Shown here piece after piece: positions 34,081 through 45,095 of a stretch of 64,000 nt of DNA. The DNA comes from Pseudomonas sp. B33.4 (lineage in GTDB: Bacteria; Pseudomonadota; Gammaproteobacteria; Pseudomonadales; Pseudomonadaceae). How positions within the stretch are numbered: position 1 is the stretch's first letter; each line of letters begins with the position of its first letter. The position numbers were made by a program, and so were the translations under genes. The notes below the pieces were generated by a model. The model was given only the letters and a program-made list of their open reading frames with translations, was not told the DNA's origin and ran no database searches. Location: contig NZ_CP140706.1 in assembly GCF_034555375.1 (NCBI RefSeq), positions 6,520,001 to 6,584,000 of the forward strand, written 5' to 3'.

Positions 34081-35654
34081 GAGGCGTTATCCGTAACCAG
34101 AGCAACGTTGCCGGCCTGTGATGTCAGCCCGAAAAAATCTTCCACACGATTTTGCAGAGCCGCTTGCGCGCAGTAATCGCGCATGCGCTCGGCTACTGCC
34201 AGCGACATGCGCTGATAATCCTGTGGTTGTGTCCTGGCCATCCGGTAGCTGTTTTCGTAAGCCTTTTTCAACGACCCCCAGTCCGGTCGATGACGGTGAG
34301 CGCGAAACAGCATTCGCGGGTCATGGGGCCAGGTGCACGCCTCTACGCTGGAGCCGACCACGAACGCCACAGATGCGTCGATGTAATCCTGCATCGCCGT
34401 GTGATCGGGAGCGATCACCGGTTTGCCGCACGCCATGAACTCCATCAACGGCAAGCACAGGCCTTCACAATGCGAAGCGTTGACGTAAAAACTCGCCGCC
34501 TGATAAAGCCGCGCATATTCAGCATCGTCCAGATAGCCGTGAATCATCACGACCCGGCAGGAAAACGGTGCCAATTGCGCCAGCGGCGTCATCAGGTGTG
34601 CGTAGACGGCCTCCAGATCGCTCTGAGTGAATTTCATCACCAGTGTGGCGTCGGGGGTGTCACGAAACGCTGCGCAAAAAGCCGTCAGGATCTGTAGCCA
34701 GTTCTTGCGCCCGTCATCGGGGCGGAACACCGTCACGTAGACCACACCGTCCACACGGGTTTGAACCTCTAATGAACTGTCCGGCATGTCTCGCGGCGGC
34801 GGTTGCACCGTCACAGGCACTGGGTGTGGGCCGGCGATATTGGGCAGGCGTTTGCCGAGCCAGTCATGCAACGTGTCCGGAACCAGGTCGCGAATCCCTT
34901 CCCAGTACAAGTTCTGCAGGAACTTCACACGTGAAACCGGTGGCTCTTGCTCGTGGCCTGGATTCAACAGCCACAAACGCAAGTAATGCCGGGCAATCAC
35001 GAAGCGCCGCTTCAAGGTCAGCGGCGGTGGCCGTGAGGCTTCCAGGCGGGCTTCGATTTCGGCCAGTTCTTCAGGCGGGATCGGCTTGGGCAGCAGGTTA
35101 TCCGGGTGCAGGTTCATCTGGCGAGAATCAAAGATGCAACCTTTGACCGTCAAGGTCGCCCCCGCATTGACCGCTGCGCTGACAGGTTGCTCGCGAATCG
35201 CTGCAAAGCGTTCCCACAGGGGTGCCGGCAAGACCAACACCGGGAAGTCTTCGCCCATGGAGCGACGGATCGCTCGGGCCGTATGGCTGGACAGCGTGAT
35301 CACGCGGCCATGTTTGGCCAGCATGCGCGTCCAGTCCTGCCGTGGCTCGTCGTTCCACTGTTCATCAGGGATCGAATCGTACTCCCACGCCACAACGCAG
35401 ACGGTGGGGCACTCCAGATCGATAGGGGTTTTCTGTGGTCGGGTGAACGAGAGGAAAACACTCCCCTGGCCAGCGGCGAACAGCTGCCGGTAGAGCGGAT
35501 CGACCTCGGCCACAGCACTCACCACATGGACTCGCCCGAATGTTTCGAGCAACGGGTGATAGGCCCTCAGCACAAAGTAATAACTGGAATCGGGATGCCC
35601 CAGATTCTGGCTGATGGAGCGCTCGTTGATGTCCGAGTAAAGAATGAAATTCAT
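34074..35654 (-). CDS. Glycosyltransferase family 4 protein, tandem paralogue 1 (with insertion)
   Basis: GT-B glycosyltransferase of 526 residues and first gene of the accessory LPS operon. It parallels its downstream paralogue but has roughly 90 extra residues around positions 185-285, including a Pro-rich PVPVTVQPPP linker and a basic LTLKRRFVIARHYLRLWLL segment that may contact the membrane. The GT1 domain has FRPDDGRKNWLQILTAFC and HCEGLCLPLMEFMACGKPVIAP. ATG 35654 (MNFILYSDINERS) aligns with the paralogue's start; an ATG eight codons upstream does not. Matches PA5455 in position. Donor and acceptor are unknown. Confidence 0.83.
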   Translation of the reverse strand: MNFILYSDINERSISQNLGHPDSSYYFVLRAYHPLLETFGRVHVVSAVAEVDPLYRQLFAAGQGSVFLSFTRPQKTPIDLECPTVCVVAWEYDSIPDEQWNDEPRQDWTRMLAKHGRVITLSSHTARAIRRSMGEDFPVLVLPAPLWERFAAIREQPVSAAVNAGATLTVKGCIFDSRQMNLHPDNLLPKPIPPEELAEIEARLEASRPPPLTLKRRFVIARHYLRLWLLNPGHEQEPPVSRVKFLQNLYWEGIRDLVPDTLHDWLGKRLPNIAGPHPVPVTVQPPPRDMPDSSLEVQTRVDGVVYVTVFRPDDGRKNWLQILTAFCAAFRDTPDATLVMKFTQSDLEAVYAHLMTPLAQLAPFSCRVVMIHGYLDDAEYARLYQAASFYVNASHCEGLCLPLMEFMACGKPVIAPDHTAMQDYIDASVAFVVGSSVEACTWPHDPRMLFRAHRHRPDWGSLKKAYENSYRMARTQPQDYQRMSLAVAERMRDYCAQAALQNRVEDFFGLTSQAGNVALVTDNASC

Positions 35655-36070
35655 GGCATTCCACGATGAAACTGCCATCCCGGCAGCCTCACACTATGAC
35701 GGCCAGGCGTTGAATCGGATCGGTGTCCGTTCTTCGTCTTCGGTTCCGTCTTGTTCTTGTTTTAGTGGTCAGTTTCACCTTTTGACACGACGATTCCGAT
35801 GAACCCGGCCAATCGTGACAAGGCGCATTCTAAACACATCCGCAAAGGGTTCGTGAACCGCTCGGCGAGAATAAACCGGACTACGCTGACGAGAACTGAC
35901 CAGTCACGGTTTGGCCTGTTGAAATTGCCGAGCAATTGGCACAGATTGGCAACAAACAACTACAACAACTGACTTCGCCTGTCTTTTAAGCGGTTTTTTT
36001 ACCGGTCTGACAGACCTTCCTTCAAAGCCTGTGGGAAAGTGGCGCAAGTTCAAGACCAAGGGGTCGCTGT
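35655..36070. other. Divergent intergenic region between LPS accessory and A-band operons
   Basis: This 416-base region must hold promoters for both LPS operons and is more A/T-rich than its surroundings. I see TTGACA at 35779-35784 without a good partner -10, a T run at 35992-36000, and a palindrome at 36004-36016. No gene is convincing; the 65-codon frame at 35762-35959 has no ribosome-binding site or recognisable domain. I found no JUMPStart/ops element. Confidence 0.5.
36004..36016. promoter_or_regulatory. 13-bp palindrome GGTCTGACAGACC upstream of rmd
   Basis: GGTCTGACAGACC is symmetrical around its central A. It lies 55 bases before the rmd start, just after a T run. The one-base loop makes an RNA hairpin unlikely, so a protein operator is more plausible. 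No regulator can be named. Confidence 0.35.
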
Positions 36071-37953
<1,883 letters not shown>

Positions 37954-37956
37954 GCC

Positions 37957-39399
37957 ATGCTGATCCCCGTGATTCTGTCCGGCGGTGCCGGCACCCGTTT
38001 GTGGCCGGTGTCCCGCGAGGGCCATCCCAAGCCGTTCATGACCCTGCCCGACGGCCAGTCGCTGCTTGGCAAGACCTACCAGCGCGCCGCCGCATTGCTC
38101 GACGGCTGGGGCGACATTGTCACGGTGACGAACCGCGAGTACTACTTCCAGAGCAAGGATCACTATTGCGCCGCCCACGTATCGCGCCATCGCGGGCACT
38201 TTCTGCTGGAGCCGACCGGGCGTAACACCGCGCCGGCAATTGCGGCGGCGGCGTTGTCGCTGCAAGCCTTGCACGGTGACGACGCGATCATGGTGGTGAT
38301 GCCCGCCGACCATTTGATCGTCAATCAGGACGCGCTGAAAACGGCCGTCGAGCACGCAGTCAATCTGGCCAAGGACGGTTATCTGGTGACGTTCGGCGTG
38401 ATCCCGACCGCAGCGGAAACCGGCTTCGGCTACATCGAAACCGGCGCGCCACTGGACGCCAAAGGCGCGGCGAAAGTGCAGCGTTTCGTCGAAAAGCCCG
38501 ATCTGCAAACCGCCACGCATTACCTGGAGAGCGGCAACTTCCTGTGGAATTCGGGGATGTTCTGCTTCACCACCGCGAGCGTGATTGCCGAATTGCAATT
38601 GCACGCACCCGAGTTGCTTGAGCAAACCCGTGCCTGCATGGCCGCCAGCGCGCCGATTGAAACGGTCGGCTGCCTGCAACAGGAATTGTCACCGGCACTG
38701 TTCGCAGAAATCACCGACATCTCCATCGACTACGCGCTGATGGAGCGTTCGGAAAAAGTCGTCGTGGTTCCGGCCGGATTCGACTGGAGCGACATTGGTT
38801 CGTGGGGTGCCGTTGCGGCGCTGGTCCCGGCCGACGCCGACAACAACCGCGCCAGCGGTGAAGCGATCTTCATCGACAGCCACAATAACTTCGTACAGAG
38901 CGAAGGCCGCCTGGTGGCGACGGTGGGTGTGGACAACCTGATTGTGGTCGACACCGCCGATGCCTTGCTGGTGGCCCATGCCGACCGTGCGCAGGACGTG
39001 CGCCGCGTGGCCAAGCAGCTCAAGGACAAATCCCACGAAGCCTACCGGCTGCATCGTACCGTCAGCCGCCCGTGGGGCACTTACACGGTTCTCGAAGAAG
39101 GTCCGCGCTTCAAGATCAAGCGCATCGTGGTCAAACCTGGCGGCAAGCTCTCGTTGCAAATGCACCATCACCGCAACGAACACTGGGTGGTGGTCGAAGG
39201 CATGGCCAAGGTCACCAACAACGGCTCCGGCACGACGCTGGTCGCCAAGAACGAATCGACCTTCATCGCCGCCGGCCACAAGCATCGTCTGGAAAACCCC
39301 GGCGTGATCGATCTGGTGATCATCGAAGTGCAAAGCGGCGAATACCTGGGAGAGGACGATATCGTCCGCTTCGAAGACCAGTACGGCAGGACGGTTTAA
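37957..39399 (+). CDS. wbpW: Mannose-1-phosphate guanylyltransferase / mannose-6-phosphate isomerase WbpW
   Basis: Bifunctional type II PMI-GMP enzyme of 480 residues that makes mannose 6-phosphate from fructose 6-phosphate and GDP-mannose from mannose 1-phosphate. The nucleotidyltransferase signature LSGGAGTRLWPVSRE (8-22) is followed by FVEKPD and NSGMF. The C-terminal cupin carries the isomerase zinc site (LQMHHHRNEHWVVVEG). A phosphomannomutase (AlgC) encoded elsewhere must bridge the two steps. The wzm start codon follows the stop directly. Confidence 0.93.
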   Translation: MLIPVILSGGAGTRLWPVSREGHPKPFMTLPDGQSLLGKTYQRAAALLDGWGDIVTVTNREYYFQSKDHYCAAHVSRHRGHFLLEPTGRNTAPAIAAAALSLQALHGDDAIMVVMPADHLIVNQDALKTAVEHAVNLAKDGYLVTFGVIPTAAETGFGYIETGAPLDAKGAAKVQRFVEKPDLQTATHYLESGNFLWNSGMFCFTTASVIAELQLHAPELLEQTRACMAASAPIETVGCLQQELSPALFAEITDISIDYALMERSEKVVVVPAGFDWSDIGSWGAVAALVPADADNNRASGEAIFIDSHNNFVQSEGRLVATVGVDNLIVVDTADALLVAHADRAQDVRRVAKQLKDKSHEAYRLHRTVSRPWGTYTVLEEGPRFKIKRIVVKPGGKLSLQMHHHRNEHWVVVEGMAKVTNNGSGTTLVAKNESTFIAAGHKHRLENPGVIDLVIIEVQSGEYLGEDDIVRFEDQYGRTV

Positions 39400-40197
39400 A
39401 TGCTGCTTTCCCTGTACCGCTCGTTGCATGAATACCGAGGTTTCATCCTTGGCAGCGTGCAGCGAGAGTTTCAAGCGCGATACCGCAACTCGCTGTTTGG
39501 CGCTCTGTGGCCAATCTTCAATCCGCTGTCGATGATCATCGTTTACACCGTGATCTTTTCCCACATCATGCGCGCCCGTTTACCGGGCGTGGATGACAGC
39601 ATGGCCTACAGCATTTATCTGTGCGCCGGCCTGCTGGCGTGGGGTCTGTTTTCAGAAGTAACGCTGCGCAGCCAGAACATGTTTCTGGACAACGCCAACC
39701 TGCTGAAAAAAATCAGCTTCCCGAGAGTCTGTCTGCCGGTGATCGTGCTGATCAATGCCGGGATCAATTTCGCCATCATTATTGGCTTGTTTCTCGGTTT
39801 CCTACTGGTCACCGGACGCTGGCCGGGCATGGCATTGCTGGCGCTGGTGCCACTGGTTGCCCTGCAAATGATGCTCAGCGCCGGCCTCGGCATGGTGCTG
39901 GGCGTACTCAACGTATTTTTCCGTGATGTCGGGCAACTCTTCGGCATCTGTCTGCAATTCTGGTTCTGGCTGACCCCCATCGTTTATCCCATCAGCATCT
40001 TGCCGGACTGGCTGCAAAGCCTGCTGCAATTCAATCCGCTGACCAACCTGATCGCCAGCTACCAGAACGTGTTCCTCTACGGTCAATGGCCACTCTGGAG
40101 TTCACTGCTGCCGGCTTTCGTGATCGGTGCGGTGTTCTGCGCCGTCGGTCTGCGCCTTTTCCGCCAACGGGTCGGTGAAATGGTGGATGAGCTCTGA
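39400..40197 (+). CDS. wzm: A-band O-antigen ABC exporter, permease Wzm
   Basis: Integral membrane permease of 265 residues with six hydrophobic helices in the ABC-2 pattern. SLFGALWPIFNPLSMIIVYTVIF and QFWFWLTPIVYP are typical of O-polysaccharide and teichoic-acid exporters. With Wzt it moves undecaprenyl-linked D-rhamnan to the periplasm. Its stop shares one base with the wzt ATG (TGATG). Confidence 0.93.
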   Translation: MLLSLYRSLHEYRGFILGSVQREFQARYRNSLFGALWPIFNPLSMIIVYTVIFSHIMRARLPGVDDSMAYSIYLCAGLLAWGLFSEVTLRSQNMFLDNANLLKKISFPRVCLPVIVLINAGINFAIIIGLFLGFLLVTGRWPGMALLALVPLVALQMMLSAGLGMVLGVLNVFFRDVGQLFGICLQFWFWLTPIVYPISILPDWLQSLLQFNPLTNLIASYQNVFLYGQWPLWSSLLPAFVIGAVFCAVGLRLFRQRVGEMVDEL

Positions 40198-41450
40198 TGG
40201 GACATATCCGTGTTACCGGGCTGGGCAAAGCCTATAAACAATACCCCAGCCGCTGGAGTCGCCTGGCCGAATGGCTGATTCCTTTTGCGGCGCTGCGTCA
40301 CCGCCAGCATTGGGTACTCAAAGACCTTACGTTCGAAATCCCGGCCGGTGAGGCCGTGGGCATCGTCGGAGTCAATGGCGCAGGCAAGAGCACGCTGCTG
40401 AAGATGATTACCGGTACCAGCCGCCAGACGTGCGGCAACATTGAGCTGTCGGGACGGGTCGCCGCGTTGCTGGAACTGGGCATGGGCTTTCACCCGGACT
40501 TCACCGGCCGGCAAAACGCCGTGATGGCCGGGCAACTGCTCGGCATGCAACTTGATGAAATCAACGCGTTGATGCCACAGATCGAGCGCTTCGCTGAAAT
40601 CGGCGAGGCGATTGATCATCCGGTGCGCACCTACTCCAGTGGCATGCAGATGCGCCTGGCATTCAGTGTTGCTACTGCGCGCCGCCCCGATATTCTCATC
40701 GTCGACGAAGCCTTGTCCGTGGGCGACGCCTACTTCCAGCATAAAAGCTTCGAGCGTATCCGCAGTTTCCGCGAGGCTGGCACTACCCTGCTGATCGTGT
40801 CTCACGATCGTTCGGCGATTCAATCGATCTGCGATTCGGCGATCCTGCTCGATGGCGGCCGCATGGTCATGCACGACAGGCCTGAAGCGGTGATGGATTA
40901 CTACAACGCCTTGCTCGCCGAACGTGAAGGCCAGATCGTGCGCCAGGAAACGCTCAGCGACGGCCAGGTGCAAACCGTATCGGGCACTGGTGAGGCGGGC
41001 ATTTTGCGCGTGCGCCTGCTCGACGAATCCGAACGCGCCATCGAAGCCGCCGAAGTTGGCCAGTCTGTGGTGCTGGCCGTCGACGTCGAGGTTCGTCAGG
41101 ATATCGAAAGGTTGGTGCTGGGGTTCATGATCAAGGATCGCCTCGGCCAGCCCATGTATGGCATCAACACCCATCGCCAGAACCAGTCACTGGAAAACCT
41201 GCGAGCCGGCGAGCGCATCACCTACCGCTTTGCATTTGTCATGGGGTTGGGTAAAGGCAACTACTCCGTGGCCCTGAGCCTGTCGAGGCTGGACTCACAC
41301 CTGGATCGAAATTACGAATGGCGTGATCTCGGTCTGGTGTTTCATGTCATCAACAATCGACGCGAAGATTTCGTCGGTTGCGCATGGCTGAACGCACAGA
41401 CCACGATCAGCCGTGATGTCGAAACCAGCCGTGTGGAGCGCACACCATGA
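40197..41450 (+). CDS. wzt: A-band O-antigen ABC exporter, ATPase Wzt with C-terminal carbohydrate-binding domain
   Basis: ATP-binding subunit of 417 residues. The nucleotide-binding domain (1 to about 240) has Walker A GVNGAGKS (58-65), the YSSGM signature variant of polysaccharide exporters (146-150) and Walker B ILIVDE (166-171). The C-terminal part (about 260-417, including GFMIKDRLGQPMYGINT) resembles the Wzt-C domain that recognises the capped polysaccharide end in E. coli O8/O9a. That fits a methylated chain terminus, for which a methyltransferase is encoded nearby. ATGA overlap with wbpX. Confidence 0.93.
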   Translation: MGHIRVTGLGKAYKQYPSRWSRLAEWLIPFAALRHRQHWVLKDLTFEIPAGEAVGIVGVNGAGKSTLLKMITGTSRQTCGNIELSGRVAALLELGMGFHPDFTGRQNAVMAGQLLGMQLDEINALMPQIERFAEIGEAIDHPVRTYSSGMQMRLAFSVATARRPDILIVDEALSVGDAYFQHKSFERIRSFREAGTTLLIVSHDRSAIQSICDSAILLDGGRMVMHDRPEAVMDYYNALLAEREGQIVRQETLSDGQVQTVSGTGEAGILRVRLLDESERAIEAAEVGQSVVLAVDVEVRQDIERLVLGFMIKDRLGQPMYGINTHRQNQSLENLRAGERITYRFAFVMGLGKGNYSVALSLSRLDSHLDRNYEWRDLGLVFHVINNRREDFVGCAWLNAQTTISRDVETSRVERTP

Positions 41451-42814
41451 CCCGCTTGCTGGTGGAATGCACCCATGTGTTCAAACACCCGACAGTCAAC
41501 TCCGGTATTCAGCGCGTGGTTCGCAATGTCATCAAACAACTGCCTGCCAGCGCTGAAGGCGTAGAGTGCCTGCCGGTGGTGGTGCTCAATGGCGAACTCT
41601 ATCGCGTGCTGCAACTGGCATCGCTCGATACGCCTTTTTTCAACAGGCTGGAAACCTTCGGTGGACGCCTGGAACGCCTCGCTCATCGCTTCTGGCAGTG
41701 GCATCAGCGTCGTGATGCGCAACTCAACTCGAAACTGGCGCGACGGATTTTGTATGTCGGCTACCGGCTGACGATCTTCGGCGCGTTCGGCCTGCCGATC
41801 CGCCTGATCCGACGGATCAACCGCACGCAACTGCTCAAACGTTGTTCACCCCTGCAACATCAGCCGGGCGATCAACTGGTGTTGCTGGATTCATCCTGGC
41901 ACTCGGATTTTTTCGCCCACGTCGAGCGGCTCAAACGCGACGGCGTCGGCATGATCGCGGTGATCTACGATCTGATCCCGCTGACTCATCCGCAGTTTTA
42001 CGACACGCGTCTGGTCGAAGTGTTCAGCGAGTGGTTCGAATGGATCACCCGCACGGCCGATGGCTACATGGCCATTTCTGCCACGGTGCGCGATCAGGTG
42101 CGTGAAGAATTGCAGCGCAGAATCGGTGCCGAACACACCGACCAGCGCTGGTTCGATTTCTTTCATCTGGGTTCCGAACTGGATCTGCACAACAACCAGG
42201 CCACGGTCGAGCCGCGCCTGAAGCAATTGTTCACGACAACAGACCCGGTGTACCTGATGGTCAGCACCATCGAACCACGCAAGAACCACGCGTATCTGCT
42301 CGATGCCTTCGAACGCGCCTGGGCCACTGGCTCAACGGCACGGCTGTGCATCGCCGGGCGGGTCGGCTGGAAATGCGACGCCCTCCTCGCCCGGGTGCGC
42401 AATCATCCCGAGCTGAACCAGCGTCTGTTCATGTTCAACGACCTCAGTGACACCAGCCTTGAACACGCCTACGCCCACGCCAGTGCGTTGGTGTTTCCTT
42501 CGTTCGTCGAAGGCTTTGGTTTGCCCTTGGTGGAAGCCATGCAACGTGGCTTGCCGGCAATGGGTAGCGACATTGCGGTGTTTCGCGAAATCGGTGGCGA
42601 GTTCATGGCGTACTTTGATCTGCAGGATCCGCAAAGCCTTGCCGACTTGATCAACGGCTTCCAGCGCAGCGGCCAATTCCCCGCCGCTCGCGATGTCGCC
42701 GATTGGCAGTGGATCGGCTGGCGCGAAGCCAGTCTGCAATTGGCCGAGCGGAGTGTGCGTAACGTCCTGCAAGCGCCGGTGGCGCCAGCGAGGCAGCATG
42801 CGCATAGCGCTTAA
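41447..42814 (+). CDS. wbpX: D-rhamnosyltransferase WbpX
   Basis: GT4 family glycosyltransferase of 455 residues for A-band D-rhamnan assembly on undecaprenyl phosphate, on the cytoplasmic face. The GT-B C-terminal domain shows STIEPRKNHAYLLDAFERAW, then FPSFVEGFGLPLVEAMQRGLPAMGSD with the Glu-x7-Glu donor motif. The N-terminal domain begins with HVFKHPTVNSGIQRVVRNV. Position after wzt and the wbpX-wbpY-wbpZ order of PAO1 support the name. Its 3' end overlaps wbpY by 17 bases. Confidence 0.88.
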   Translation: MTRLLVECTHVFKHPTVNSGIQRVVRNVIKQLPASAEGVECLPVVVLNGELYRVLQLASLDTPFFNRLETFGGRLERLAHRFWQWHQRRDAQLNSKLARRILYVGYRLTIFGAFGLPIRLIRRINRTQLLKRCSPLQHQPGDQLVLLDSSWHSDFFAHVERLKRDGVGMIAVIYDLIPLTHPQFYDTRLVEVFSEWFEWITRTADGYMAISATVRDQVREELQRRIGAEHTDQRWFDFFHLGSELDLHNNQATVEPRLKQLFTTTDPVYLMVSTIEPRKNHAYLLDAFERAWATGSTARLCIAGRVGWKCDALLARVRNHPELNQRLFMFNDLSDTSLEHAYAHASALVFPSFVEGFGLPLVEAMQRGLPAMGSDIAVFREIGGEFMAYFDLQDPQSLADLINGFQRSGQFPAARDVADWQWIGWREASLQLAERSVRNVLQAPVAPARQHAHSA

Positions 42815-43928
42815 CGCACGCATTCTTCAGGCACCGCGCACCGGCATCGGCCATTACGTTGCCGAACTGGTCAATGCTTTGCGCAGCGACCCTGACATTG
42901 ACGTGACGTTGTTCCACGGCTGGGGCTGGAGCTCGGTGCTGCCGGAAGCGGCTATGCCCGGTTATTCGCGTCTTACGCCACTACTGCGGCAGATTCCCGG
43001 AGCCTATCAGGCGCGCCGCTGGCTGGAGCAGAAACGCTTCGATCAGGGCCGCGCCCAAGGCATCGACCTCTATCACGAGCCGAGCCTGTGGCCGCTGGCC
43101 TTCGATGGCCCGACGGTGATCACTCTGCACGACCTGACTCACCTGCATTTCCCCGAAACCCAGCCCCCGGCGCGGCTCAAGGAAATCGAGCGCCGATTGG
43201 CCGTGGGTGTGCAGCAGGCCCAAGTGATTCTCACCGACTCGCAAGCCATTGCCGAAGAAGCTCAAGCCTGGTTCGGCCTGCCTGCCGAGCGTTTCGTCGT
43301 CGCACCACTCGGCGTCGCCGAGCGTTTTCACCCGCGCGAGGCGAGCGTCATTGACGCAGTGCTCAAGGCGCATGCAGTGGCGGTGCGGGAATATTTTCTA
43401 TGCGTGGGCACGCTGGAGCCGCGCAAGAACCTTGGCTTGGCCCTGCGCGCCCATGCCCTGTTGCCAGAAACCGTGCGTCAGCGCTTTCCGCTGCTGATCG
43501 TCGGTATGGCCGGGTGGGAGCGCGAGCAGTTCAGTGAACCTTTGCGTCAGGCGCTGGCCAGCGGGCATGTGTGCCTGCTCGGTTATCTGCCCGATGAACA
43601 GCTCGCGCAACTACTGGCCGGCGCCCGGGCGCTGATTTTTCCGTCGCTGTATGAGGGGTTTGGTCTGCCGGTACTGGAGGCCATGGCCAGTGGCACCCCG
43701 GTGGTGCTCACGCGTTCTTCGGCGATGCCGGAAGTCGCGGGCGCAGCGGGCAACTATATTGAAGCTGACGATGCAGAAGGCCTGCGTGATGCGCTGAGCC
43801 GACTGATCGACGATCAAGCGCATTGGCAGGCATGCCAAGAAGCCGGGTTGCAGCAGTCACGGCTTTTTTCCTGGGAGCGTTGTGCACAGGCTACGGCCGG
43901 TGCCTACCGCCAGGCCATGGGAGGTTGA
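42798..43928 (+). CDS. wbpY: D-rhamnosyltransferase WbpY
   Basis: GT4 glycosyltransferase of 376 residues. The N-terminus MRIALNARILQAPRTGIGHY carries the glycine loop for acceptor binding. The C-terminal domain has GTLEPRKNLGLALRAH and FPSLYEGFGLPVLEAMASGTPVV. In P. aeruginosa WbpY adds alpha-1,3-linked D-rhamnose residues; that linkage is taken from the orthologue. The ATG at 42798 begins the conserved sequence; a longer frame runs back into wbpX. The stop directly abuts the wbpZ start. Confidence 0.88.
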   Translation: MRIALNARILQAPRTGIGHYVAELVNALRSDPDIDVTLFHGWGWSSVLPEAAMPGYSRLTPLLRQIPGAYQARRWLEQKRFDQGRAQGIDLYHEPSLWPLAFDGPTVITLHDLTHLHFPETQPPARLKEIERRLAVGVQQAQVILTDSQAIAEEAQAWFGLPAERFVVAPLGVAERFHPREASVIDAVLKAHAVAVREYFLCVGTLEPRKNLGLALRAHALLPETVRQRFPLLIVGMAGWEREQFSEPLRQALASGHVCLLGYLPDEQLAQLLAGARALIFPSLYEGFGLPVLEAMASGTPVVLTRSSAMPEVAGAAGNYIEADDAEGLRDALSRLIDDQAHWQACQEAGLQQSRLFSWERCAQATAGAYRQAMGG

Positions 43929-45059
43929 ATGCGGGTTCTTCATTTTTTCAAGACATACCTGCCTGACTCGGTCGGCGGCATTGAGCAAGTGATCTTCCAA
44001 CTTTGCGAAAGCGGCGCCCAGCATGGCATCGATGGCCAGGTGCTGACGCTCAGTACCGATCCGACACCGCCCGTGATGCAACTCGGTCAGCATGAGGTGC
44101 ACCGCGCCAAACTCGATATTCAATTCGCCTCCACCGGGTTTTCCTGGAGTGTGTTCAAACAGTTTCGCGAGATGGCGGCCGAGGCCGATGTAGTCAATTA
44201 CCACTTCCCGTGGCCGTTCATGGACTTGGTGCACTTCGCCAGTGCGATGAATAAACCCAGCGTGGTGACTTACCACTCGGACATTATTCGCCAGAAGCAC
44301 CTGCTCAAACTCTACCGTCCCCTGATGAATCGCTTCCTCGCCAGTGCCGACCGCATTGTTGCCGCTTCGCCGAACTACCTGCACACCAGCGACGTGCTGC
44401 AACAGTTTCAGGACAAGACCCGGGTGATTCCCTACGGTTTGAACAAGGCCGGTTATCCACAGCCTGACTCCGCACGGATGAATCGATGGCGCCAGCAGCT
44501 TGGGGATAAGTTTTTCCTGTTTGTCGGCGTGATGCGTTACTACAAAGGCCTGCACATTTTGCTGGAGGCCCTGAAAGACGTGGACTATCCCGTGGTCATT
44601 GTCGGAGCCGGGCCGCTGGAACTGGAGCTGCACGCGCAGGCGCAGGCGCTGGGCCTGCGCAATATTCATTTCCTCGGACGCCTGGGTGACGAGGACAAGG
44701 TCGCGCTGTTGCAACTGAGCTACGCCATTGTCTTCCCTTCGCATCTGCGTTCGGAAGCGTTCGGCATTTCCTTGCTGGAAGGCGCGATGTACGGCAAACC
44801 GATGATTTCCAGCGAGATCGGCACCGGCACCAGCTACATCAATATCCACAACGAGACCGGGCTGGTGGTGCCGCCGAGTCATCCACAGGCGTTTCGCGAA
44901 GCAATGCGAACCCTGTGGGAAGACCCGGTGCGGGCTGCCGCCATGGGGGTGAAAGCCGAAGCGCGTTACCGGCAGTTATTCACAGCCGATGACATGGGCC
45001 GCAAGTGGACAGAGCTGTATCAGGAGTTGCTGGAAGAGAAATCGCTGTCCTACGCCTGA
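43929..45059 (+). CDS. wbpZ: Glycosyltransferase WbpZ (first D-rhamnosyl transfer)
   Basis: GT4 glycosyltransferase of 376 residues that in P. aeruginosa adds the first D-rhamnose to the GlcNAc-lipid primer made by WbpL. The N-terminus MRVLHFFKTYLPDSVGGIEQ has the glycine loop; FVGVMRYYKGLHILLEAL and FPSHLRSEAFGISLLEGAMYGKPMISSEIGTG form the donor site. It is the last gene of the A-band operon. The next gene converges after 36 bases with no obvious terminator hairpin between. A perfect DnaA box lies within it at 44453. Confidence 0.9.
   Translation: MRVLHFFKTYLPDSVGGIEQVIFQLCESGAQHGIDGQVLTLSTDPTPPVMQLGQHEVHRAKLDIQFASTGFSWSVFKQFREMAAEADVVNYHFPWPFMDLVHFASAMNKPSVVTYHSDIIRQKHLLKLYRPLMNRFLASADRIVAASPNYLHTSDVLQQFQDKTRVIPYGLNKAGYPQPDSARMNRWRQQLGDKFFLFVGVMRYYKGLHILLEALKDVDYPVVIVGAGPLELELHAQAQALGLRNIHFLGRLGDEDKVALLQLSYAIVFPSHLRSEAFGISLLEGAMYGKPMISSEIGTGTSYINIHNETGLVVPPSHPQAFREAMRTLWEDPVRAAAMGVKAEARYRQLFTADDMGRKWTELYQELLEEKSLSYA
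44453..44461 (+). other. DnaA box (inside wbpZ)
   Basis: Perfect 9-mer TTATCCACA. One of eleven between 44 and 63 kb. Confidence 0.5.
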
Positions 45060-45095
45060 TCTCAGGCAGAAACACATTCCAGTGCAGGGATCGGT

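Noticed and set aside
34923..34938. CACGTGAAAC half-site resembling parS
   Set aside because: Only one half of the palindrome is present; four of the five bases before CACGTG do not match.
35937..35953. TGGCAC...GGCA resembling a sigma-54 promoter upstream of rmd
   Set aside because: The GG and GC elements are 9 bases apart, not the required 10, and no enhancer-type regulator is nearby.
35762..35959. 65-codon open frame in the LPS intergenic region
   Set aside because: No ribosome-binding site, no hydrophobic or domain signature, and it lies in a likely promoter region.
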